Shown here: one piece after another, positions 1 to 5,651 of the stretch | Numbering within the stretch: position 1 is the stretch's first letter | How the letters are laid out: each line of letters begins with the position of its first letter | Assembly: GCA_965232975.1 (NCBI GenBank) | Contig: CBDDRG010000144.1 | Location: 1 to 15,056 of the forward strand | Reading direction: 5' to 3' | Length of the DNA: 15,056 bases | Source of the DNA: CBDDRG01 sp965232975 | GTDB lineage: Bacteria; Pseudomonadota; Gammaproteobacteria; Pseudomonadales; Porticoccaceae | Translations under genes and position numbers: made by a program | The notes under the pieces: model-generated | Databases searched by the model: none | What the model saw: only the letters and a program-made list of their open reading frames with translations | Told to the model about the DNA's origin: nothing

Positions 1-2
1 CG

Positions 3-500
3 GTTACCCGCGAGCTGTTTGTGCGGGGCGCCGCCGTGGGTGTGCTGCTCTACGATCCCTGGCATCGACTGGTGGGTCTGGTCGAGCAGTTCCGGGTCGG
101 GGCGCTCGACGAAGCGGGCGGGCCCTGGCTACTCGAAGTGGTGGCCGGCATAGTCGATACCGATGAAACCCTGGAAGAAGTGGCGCGCCGGGAAACCTTC
201 GAGGAGGCCGGTATTGCCGATCTGGTGCTCGAACCCATCTGCGCGTATTTGACGAGCCCCGGTGGCAGCAACGAAAAGATGCAGCTATTCTGTGGTCTGG
301 TCGATCTCCGCGACCGGGGCGGGCATTTTGGCCTGGCCCACGAAAACGAAGACATCCTGTTCAGGATTCTTCCCGAGGCAGATGCCTTCGCGGCGCTCGC
401 CGATGGGCGCTGCAACAATGCCGGAATTGTCATCTCGCTCCAGTGGTTGCAGCTGAACCTGGCCCGTTTACAAGGTATTTCAAACCAGTCAAAGCGGTGA
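3..500 (+). CDS. nudF: ADP-ribose pyrophosphatase, Nudix family (5' end outside window)
   Basis: Partial gene: the frame is already open at base 3 and reads VTRELFVRGAAVGVLLYDP, so the true start lies upstream; the GTG at base 21 is internal. NudF hydrolyses ADP-ribose to AMP and ribose 5-phosphate in the cytoplasm. The Nudix box lies at bases 147-215 and fits GX5EX7REUXEEXGU exactly, ending RETFEEAGI; its glutamates bind the catalytic Mg2+. Upstream of it is the typical LLEVVAGIVD segment, and downstream the YLTSPGGSNEKMQLFCG segment characteristic of NudF. About 166 residues are visible against about 209 in the E. coli protein, so roughly 40 N-terminal residues are missing. The next gene is yqiB after a 43-nt gap, which is the standard gammaproteobacterial order and supports the name. 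Confidence 0.93.
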   Translation, partial: VTRELFVRGAAVGVLLYDPWHRLVGLVEQFRVGALDEAGGPWLLEVVAGIVDTDETLEEVARRETFEEAGIADLVLEPICAYLTSPGGSNEKMQLFCGLVDLRDRGGHFGLAHENEDILFRILPEADAFAALADGRCNNAGIVISLQWLQLNLARLQGISNQSKR

Positions 501-543
501 TCCAGACGCCGATCCTGGGCGCTTGCCGGCACGAGGGGAAAAA

Positions 544-1092
544 TTGCGCTACAAGGTTGATTTGAAAGGCTTCATGGCGGAATGCGAAACCAATTACTTT
601 CGCCTGCACAAACTGTTTCCGCTGCTGGCCGAGGATCGCGAGCTGCACATCGCCACGTCCCCGCGGAACACTGCCCGCATCGTGGTCGCGATGCTCGAAA
701 CCACACCCTTCACCACGCTGCTCGGTATACGCCAGGAAGGTGGCGGGAGCACGGAACAGATACCCTGGCTGGTCGCCCCGGCACTGCGCGTGCGCCTTTA
801 TCATGATGCCAAGCTCGCCGAAGTGGTGGCCTGCGACCGCGTCACTCGGGTATGGCCACGCCATCACTATCCCAACGAGCGCATGTTCCAACCCGACGAA
901 AAGGCACAATGGAACCGCTTTCTCGGCGAATGGCTCGCCGCCCTCCTCGACCGCGGCTACCGCCTGATTGCCGATTGCGACCCCGCCGACTCGACCCACC
1001 GCGCTGGCGCGCTGGCGCGCTGGCGCGCGGCGACCCATGGTGCCGGCGGCAATCCATCCCCGGCGACCAAGGTGCTGGCCGCGAGGGGTTGA
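544..1092 (+). CDS. yqiB: DUF1249 family protein YqiB
   Basis: Conserved gammaproteobacterial protein of unknown biochemical function, found between nudF and cpdA. Family marks seen: CETNYFRLHKLFP near the N-terminus, VAPALRVRLYHDAKLAEV in the middle, then HHYPNERMFQPDEKAQWNRF and EWLAALLDRG. I chose TTG at 544 because GAGGGG (533-538) lies 5 nt upstream and the product then begins just before the conserved region; an in-frame TTG at 523 would add 7 residues but has no comparable ribosome-binding site. The protein is 182 residues against about 140 in E. coli. The surplus is a low-complexity C-terminal tail after DRGYRLIADCDP, encoded by a stretch holding three perfect GCGCTGGC repeats (1001-1024). 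The stop is 5 nt before the cpdA ATG, so the two are probably translationally coupled. Confidence 0.85.
   Translation: MRYKVDLKGFMAECETNYFRLHKLFPLLAEDRELHIATSPRNTARIVVAMLETTPFTTLLGIRQEGGGSTEQIPWLVAPALRVRLYHDAKLAEVVACDRVTRVWPRHHYPNERMFQPDEKAQWNRFLGEWLAALLDRGYRLIADCDPADSTHRAGALARWRAATHGAGGNPSPATKVLAARG
1001..1024 (+). repeat. Tandem 8-bp repeat GCGCTGGC x3 inside yqiB
   Basis: Three perfect head-to-tail copies of GCGCTGGC, followed by the partial copy GCGC. The unit length is not a multiple of three, so gain or loss of one unit shifts the yqiB frame just after the conserved domain. The site is in the poorly conserved C-terminal tail, so the conserved DUF1249 core would be kept. Confidence 0.9.
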
Positions 1093-1097
1093 GCGGA

Positions 1098-1901
1098 ATG
1101 ACGGACGCTGCCGCGTCCCGCCAGCGCCAGCGCCCGCGGCAGCGCTGGCGCCTGCTGCAAATAACCGATTGCCATCTCGGCCCTCATCCCGATTACCGCC
1201 TGCACGGTGTGCGCACCCACACCAGTTGCGCGCAGGTGCTGGCGGTCGCTGCCGCCCACTCACCTACCCCAGACCTTGTCGTCGCCACCGGCGACATCGC
1301 CGCGCTGGGCGAGCTCGCCGCCTACCGCCGGTTTGCCGAACTGACCGACGGCTTCCGCTGCCCCCGCGTCTGGCTACCCGGCAACCACGATGATCTCCGG
1401 ATCATGCAAGCTGACCGCGCCGTCCCCGCCTTTACCCCGCTCCGACAACTGGGCACCTGGTGGGTGTTGGCGCTGAACACCGCGGTACCGGGGCAGGCAG
1501 GGGGCGCCCTCGGGGCGGCTGAATTGGCGGTCGCGGCGGCGGCCCTGGCGCAAACCGCGGGGCAACCAACGGTGATCTTCATGCACCACCCGCCAGTCGC
1601 GGTAGGCAGCGCCTGGATCGATGGCCAGCGGCTGGCCGATGCCGCCGAACTGGCGCCGCTGCTGGTGCGCCACGGTGCGGTCAAGGCGGTTTTCTGCGGG
1701 CATGTCCACCAGGAATTCACGGCCCCCTGGGCTGGCACCCAGGTCCATACGACGCCTTCCACCTGCTTTCAGTTCGCCGCTGGCAGCGCCGACTATGCGC
1801 TCGCCGACACCGCGCCGGGTTTCCGCTGGATCGATCTTCACGGCGATGGCCAGCTGGCGACCGGGGTAGTGCGTGTCGCTACCGACCACGCCGATCGTTG
1901 A
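1098..1901 (+). CDS. cpdA: 3',5'-cyclic-AMP phosphodiesterase, metallophosphoesterase family
   Basis: Hydrolyses cAMP to AMP in the cytoplasm and so damps cAMP-CRP signalling. All metallophosphoesterase motifs are visible, numbered from the ATG: ITDCHLG with D24 and H26, ATGD with D66, GNHDD with N96 and H97, MHHPP at 162-166, and GHVH with H202 and H204. These bind the di-metal centre. The length of 267 residues is close to the 275 of E. coli CpdA. The ATG at 1098 is preceded by GAGGGG (1083-1088) and GAGCGG (1091-1096), and it is 5 nt after the yqiB stop. The same frame stays open upstream to about 852 inside yqiB, but the family begins near RWRLLQITD, so the upstream extension is not needed. 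In E. coli yqiA and parE follow; here they do not. Confidence 0.93.
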   Translation: MTDAAASRQRQRPRQRWRLLQITDCHLGPHPDYRLHGVRTHTSCAQVLAVAAAHSPTPDLVVATGDIAALGELAAYRRFAELTDGFRCPRVWLPGNHDDLRIMQADRAVPAFTPLRQLGTWWVLALNTAVPGQAGGALGAAELAVAAAALAQTAGQPTVIFMHHPPVAVGSAWIDGQRLADAAELAPLLVRHGAVKAVFCGHVHQEFTAPWAGTQVHTTPSTCFQFAAGSADYALADTAPGFRWIDLHGDGQLATGVVRVATDHADR

Positions 1902-2151
1902 TGCAACGCCGAACAAGGCCGCGCTCCGCGCACAGCACCCGCAGATCCAGCCAGAGCGATCCCATCCCATAGCCGTGAATGCACAAGGCATCGAGGGCGA
2001 TCAGCGGGGTTTCGTCCACACCAACCTTGAGCACGACGCCAAAAGACAAATCTGGCCGCGGGATATCGGCCGGCCATTGCGGTAATCCTTGATCAGCCCC
2101 ACCCCCGGTAGCCAGTTCAGGTAGCCAGTTCAGGTATTTGTTATTCGACAA
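1879..2151 (-). CDS. Coding-like open frame of unknown function, possibly a gene fragment
   Basis: Open frame of 90 codons with a TTG start; I do not recognise the family. It runs convergent to cpdA and overlaps its last 23 bases. The middle, containing the residues SFGVVLKVGVDETPLIALDA and then GYGMGSLWLDLRVLCAE, uses mostly G/C-ending codons like the neighbouring genes, and has a protein-like alternation of hydrophobic and polar residues. The N-terminal part contains a 13-bp tandem duplication (2108-2133), which would have shifted the frame. No clear ribosome-binding site was seen. It may be the 3' remnant of a longer gene lost by rearrangement after cpdA, or merely a spurious frame. Confidence 0.3.
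   Translation of the reverse strand: MSNNKYLNWLPELATGGGADQGLPQWPADIPRPDLSFGVVLKVGVDETPLIALDALCIHGYGMGSLWLDLRVLCAERGLVRRCINDRRGR
2108..2133. repeat. Perfect tandem duplication, 13 bp (GTAGCCAGTTCAG x2)
   Basis: Two adjacent identical copies of GTAGCCAGTTCAG, followed by a further GTA. It lies in the gene-poor stretch after cpdA. The length is not a multiple of three, so it would break any frame running through it. It looks like a recent slippage event. Confidence 0.9.
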
Positions 2152-2390
2152 TTTCAGCAGGGTGCGACCTCGGGTGGCGCGACCTCGTGGTCAGTCGATC
2201 ATTGGCGGGGGGCAAGGAGCGGCGCCTTTGCCAAAACGGGACGGCAGGGGGTACAGTTCGGCGGCAGCGTGCGGGGGTTGGGCGGGCGCAAAAACTAGAT
2301 CTTATTGACCAGGCCCAGGGCACTGGCTCGCGGCAGAGCTGCCGCCGGCAACCCACTCCGACCGTTGCCATCCGCTCGCCTCATAATATT

Positions 2391-2410
2391 TATATGCACA
2401 CATGCATATA
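2391..2410. promoter_or_regulatory. Operator-like palindrome TATATGCA-CACA-TGCATATA
   Basis: A perfect 8-bp inverted repeat with a 4-bp spacer sits in an AT-rich patch of an otherwise GC-rich region, 66 nt upstream of the chosen start of the beta-propeller gene. The -35-like TTGCCA (2365-2370) lies 20 nt upstream of TATATG (2391-2396), and CATAAT (2382-2387) is a further -10-like hexamer, but no pair has ideal spacing. The size and symmetry fit a dimeric repressor site near the promoter of the downstream gene. This is inference from symmetry and position only. Confidence 0.4.
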
Positions 2411-2476
2411 CACAGGATTTTGAGCGCCCTACCAAAAATTAAGCGCGACAACTGCCACCCGCCGAGGGAGAAACTC

Positions 2477-4069
2477 ATGAATCGATTTGCTGCGTTGCAC
2501 GGCGAAGACGCCGTCACTCCCCGCCTGGCCAACGGCTGGACACTAACTCGCAAAACGCCGCCCAGTGCGCTGTTTGGCGCCAACGGCATGCAATTCGGCG
2601 CCGATGGCCGACTGTATGTCGCCCAGGCCATGGGCAGCCAGGTGACGGCCATCGACACCAAAACCGGCGCCCTCGAAGTCATCGCCGCCAACGGCGGCCC
2701 GATCACGGGCCCGGACGATGTCGCCTTCGATTCCCACGGCAACATGTACGCGACCGAGGTGATGAGTGCGCGGGTGACCATGCGCACGCCCACCGGAGGG
2801 GTCAGCATCCTCGCCGACGACCTGCCCAGCGCCAACGGCGTCACCGTGTTTCGCGATCGCGTCTTCATCGACGAACACCGCCCCGGCGGACGCCTGTTCG
2901 AGCTGTATCCCCACGACGACCGCGCGCCGCGACTGATTGCCGACAACCTCGCCGATCCCAATGCCCTCGCCGGTGGCCCGGACGGCAAGCTCTATTTCCC
3001 GCTGGTGCCCAAGGGCGAGATCTGGCGCGTCGATCCCGAAACCGGCGCGCTTGAACAGGTGGCCACCGGTCTCCACCACCCCACCGCCGCCAAATTCAAC
3101 CCGGCTGGCGAATTGATCGTGCCCCAGGCCGGTACCGGCGAGGTGGTGCGCATCGACCCCGCCACCGGCGCCAAGACGGTGATCGCCAAGGTCAGACCAG
3201 GCATCGACAATCTGGCATTCGATGTCACCGGCCGGCTGTTTTTGTCCCATTTCGATGACGGCGGCGTCGATGAAGTTGCCACCGACGGCAGCAACCGCGA
3301 ACGGGTACTGGTCGCGCCGGGCTGGGTCGGCCCCTACGGCATCGCCGCCACGGCGGACGGCACCGCCTATTTGGTCGATGGCCTCAGTCTCGCCTCGCTG
3401 GCGCCGGACGGTGCCGTTGCCCGCATCGGCAGCCCCCTCGATAAATCGGCGCCCCGCTTCGTCCGCGCCATCGGTTGCGGCGGTGCGACGGACGTCTTAA
3501 TGACCACGGCGCGCGGCGACGTGCTGCGCTATTTTCCGGCTGCGGCGGAAACCCGGGTGCTGGCCATCAAGCAGGGCCTCTTGAAAGGTGTCTGCGCCGG
3601 CGCAGATGGAAGCGTCCTGGTCGTGCGCGCCGACGCCGCGGCGCCGGCACGCGGCGCGGTGTTGCAGATAAACGCCGCAGGCGAGGTGTCGGTGTTCGCC
3701 AAAAACCTGGCGGCGCCGAGCGATGTCGCCGCCTGGAGGGATGGCTGCTTCGTCACCGAAACCAGTGTTGGCCGGCTGCTGTTCGTGGGCGCAAATGGCG
3801 GGGCCCAGATCATCAAGACTGGGCTCAAGAATCCACGGGGCTTGGCGATCAGCGGCGCCACGCTGTATCTGCTCGATCGCGGCGACCGCTCCCTGTGGGC
3901 CTTCGACCTCAGTTCGACGGGCGCAACTGGGGTGCAGATCGCCACCAAGCTACCCGTGGGCGCGCACTGTCCGCTCGATTTCGCCGGTGGCCTGTGCATC
4001 GCCCCCGACGGCGGACTGCTGCTGGCCGCCGACGGCGAAGGCAGTGTGTTGCACCTGCGGAAAAGCTGA
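2477..4069 (+). CDS. SMP-30/gluconolactonase/NHL-type beta-propeller protein
   Basis: Protein of 530 residues made of repeated propeller blades of about 40-50 residues. Typical blade signatures are GANGMQFGADGRLYVAQA, GPDDVAFDSHGNMYATEV, NALAGGPDGKLYFP, GIDNLAFDVTGRLFLSHF and GPYGIAATADGTAYLVDG, each with the [DN]G(R/K/N)LY turn and an IDPATG or VDPETG linker. This resembles the SMP-30/gluconolaconase/LRE-like family, whose members hydrolyse lactones; the substrate here cannot be inferred. At 530 residues it is far longer than the roughly 300 of single six-bladed SMP-30 proteins. There is no signal peptide, so it is probably cytoplasmic. The ATG at 2477 is chosen because GAGGGAG (2464-2470) sits 6 nt upstream; the in-frame ATG at 2402 lies inside the palindromic patch and would add 25 unlikely residues. 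Confidence 0.8.
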   Translation: MNRFAALHGEDAVTPRLANGWTLTRKTPPSALFGANGMQFGADGRLYVAQAMGSQVTAIDTKTGALEVIAANGGPITGPDDVAFDSHGNMYATEVMSARVTMRTPTGGVSILADDLPSANGVTVFRDRVFIDEHRPGGRLFELYPHDDRAPRLIADNLADPNALAGGPDGKLYFPLVPKGEIWRVDPETGALEQVATGLHHPTAAKFNPAGELIVPQAGTGEVVRIDPATGAKTVIAKVRPGIDNLAFDVTGRLFLSHFDDGGVDEVATDGSNRERVLVAPGWVGPYGIAATADGTAYLVDGLSLASLAPDGAVARIGSPLDKSAPRFVRAIGCGGATDVLMTTARGDVLRYFPAAAETRVLAIKQGLLKGVCAGADGSVLVVRADAAAPARGAVLQINAAGEVSVFAKNLAAPSDVAAWRDGCFVTETSVGRLLFVGANGGAQIIKTGLKNPRGLAISGATLYLLDRGDRSLWAFDLSSTGATGVQIATKLPVGAHCPLDFAGGLCIAPDGGLLLAADGEGSVLHLRKS

Positions 4070-4463
4070 TCTGCGGGGCGCGCCATACTCGATAACCAAC
4101 CAACGCCAACAAACTCACCCGCAAGCTGACCCAAGCAACGAGGTATCGCCATAATCACTGCCAAAGACGTTTATTTCCAGAAGCCCACGTCGGACTCATC
4201 CTATTGGGGATGGACTACCACATCCGTTTCGACGACAAGCGCCGGGTGTCCTTTGCTGTGACCGGATAGCGGCGGCGAATGTCGGCGATCCACTCGGGTG
4301 TGGGATTGGCCCGCAGGCCCAGAGACGGGAGACCGGCCAGAGCGATCTCCGGCTCGACAACCTGAAGCGCCTGACCGGCGGCGCCTCCAAGGAGCAGTTC
4401 ACCTTTGACCTGACCTGGCGGCAGGCCAGCGGCGAGCGCGGTGCCCGCAAGCTGATCCTGCGC
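4070..4463 (+). pseudogene. Gene-free gap plus the start-less 5' part of the phosphotransferase frame
   Basis: From 4155 (after TAA at 4152-4154) the phosphotransferase frame is open without interruption into 4464, but it contains no ATG, GTG or TTG before 4464. From about 4341 to 4463 it encodes clear kinase N-lobe sequence (LRLDNLKRLTGGASKEQF, then ARKLILRM), including the glycine-rich loop. From 4155 to about 4300 the translation looks like non-coding DNA. So the conserved N-lobe is present but not reachable from a normal start codon, which suggests a 5' truncation, rearrangement or frameshift. I see no terminator after 4069 and no promoter. Confidence 0.55.
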
Positions 4464-5333
4464 ATGGGTACCAGCGAGTCCGTGGTCGAAACCCATCGCC
4501 TGCGCGAGGCCCAGATGCTGCGCGCGGTGTGGGGCGCAGTGCCGGTACCCGAAGTGTTCTGGGTCGATGACAGCGGTGAGCCTCTTGGCCACCCCTTTCT
4601 GATTGCCGGCTTTCTGAACGGCACGGTGCAGCCCGAGGGCGGCGGCAAGGTCACCGGGCTCGGCATGCACTTTGAGCCTGGCCTGCGCGCCGCGCTCAAG
4701 GACCAGTTTGTGTGGTACCTCGCCACCATCCACACGCTGGACTGGCGCGGCAAGGACATGTCCGCCTACGACAAGCCGGCGCCCGGCACCAAACAGGCCA
4801 ACGAATGGTCGCTCGGGCTGTGGGAGCGCATCTGGGCCGAGGACACCCTGGAATCCCACCCGGTCATCGCCTACGCCGGCATCTGGCTAAAGGAGAACGT
4901 GCCCGCCGTCGAGCATCCGGTGATCGTGCACGGCGACTACCGCAGCGGCAACTTCATGTATACCGACGACCAGAAAATAAACGCCTTTCTCGACTCGGAG
5001 CTGTGCCATCTCGGCGACTTCCACGAAGACCTGTCCTACAACCGCTGCCAGATGCTGAGCACGCCCGACGGCAAGGGCGGCATGCTCGCCAGCGGCCTGC
5101 TCTATTTCGACGAACCGCTCGAAAAATACGAGGCATTCACCGGCTATCAGGTCGATCCGCGGCGAATTTTCTACTACGAAGTCTTCACCCACTACAAGAC
5201 AGCATCGATCGCCTGCACCAGCATGCGCCTCGCCCACGGCCGCAAAACCCACCTGGACGCGATGATGAATTTCATCGGCGGCATCGGGAGCCTCGCCATC
5301 GCGACGCTGCGGCGGTTGCTGGATGCGGCTTGA
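4464..5333 (+). CDS. APH-type phosphotransferase family protein, probably 5'-broken
   Basis: Belongs to the aminoglycoside-phosphotransferase-like superfamily, in the branch often found near acyl-CoA metabolism genes in proteobacteria; the natural substrate is not known. Numbered from the ATG at 4464: Brenner motif HGDYRSGN at 156-163 with catalytic D158, then DSELCHLGDFHED starting at D177, where DSE replaces the usual DFG or DWE metal-binding triplet. The C-lobe continues with KYEAFTGYQVDP and the YYEVFTHYKTASIA helix. At 289 residues it is short for the family (about 330-350), and the missing N-lobe with its glycine-rich loop is encoded in frame just upstream (4341-4463) without a start codon. 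Translation from 4464 would lack the ATP-binding loop, so the gene is likely inactive unless a non-standard start such as ATT 4305 or CTG 4362 is used. Confidence 0.75.
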   Translation: MGTSESVVETHRLREAQMLRAVWGAVPVPEVFWVDDSGEPLGHPFLIAGFLNGTVQPEGGGKVTGLGMHFEPGLRAALKDQFVWYLATIHTLDWRGKDMSAYDKPAPGTKQANEWSLGLWERIWAEDTLESHPVIAYAGIWLKENVPAVEHPVIVHGDYRSGNFMYTDDQKINAFLDSELCHLGDFHEDLSYNRCQMLSTPDGKGGMLASGLLYFDEPLEKYEAFTGYQVDPRRIFYYEVFTHYKTASIACTSMRLAHGRKTHLDAMMNFIGGIGSLAIATLRRLLDAA

Positions 5334-5516
5334 GCGAACTGCCGACGCCTGCCCCCGCACCAGCGGGATTTTCGCCAGCGGTTATCAATCGGTGATGAAT
5401 ACCGGCTCGTCGACGCATAGGTTCCCCTTGGAAGTTGCGGCTTTTGGCCGCCGGGCCGTGGAGCTCCGTAGTGGCGTTGGGCCAATTGTCGGCCGTTAAC
5501 AGCGAATCCGGTTATT

Positions 5517-5543
5517 ACGGCGCTGGCGTTTGAGCGCCGTTTT
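5517..5543 (+). terminator. Possible rho-independent terminator
   Basis: ACGGCGCT (5517-5524) can pair with AGCGCCGT (5533-5540), a perfect 8-bp stem with an 8-nt loop, followed by a short T run (5540-5543, TTTT). It lies about 180 nt after the phosphotransferase stop and 108 nt before the autotransporter start, so it could insulate the two. The short T run makes this tentative. The rest of 5334-5651 shows no gene and no convincing promoter. Confidence 0.45.
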
Positions 5544-5651
5544 GCACAGAATTGCCCAGGGCAGTGGTCGCCGCCAGCAAAACAGGCAGCGCGCGCAGAT
5601 CGACCGCCCAGCGCGCGGAAACCCGAATCACGGACTGACAGGAGCGGCGTC

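Noticed and set aside
523..543. TTG 523 as the yqiB start.
   Set aside because: In frame, but it lacks a Shine-Dalgarno sequence, while TTG 544 has GAGGGG at 5-nt spacing and agrees better with family length.
430..1263. Long - strand open frame opposite nudF, yqiB and cpdA.
   Set aside because: It spans three well-supported + strand genes and carries no recognisable motif.
2543..3250. Long - strand open frame antisense to the beta-propeller gene.
   Set aside because: Its repeats mirror the propeller blades codon by codon; no independent evidence for a gene.
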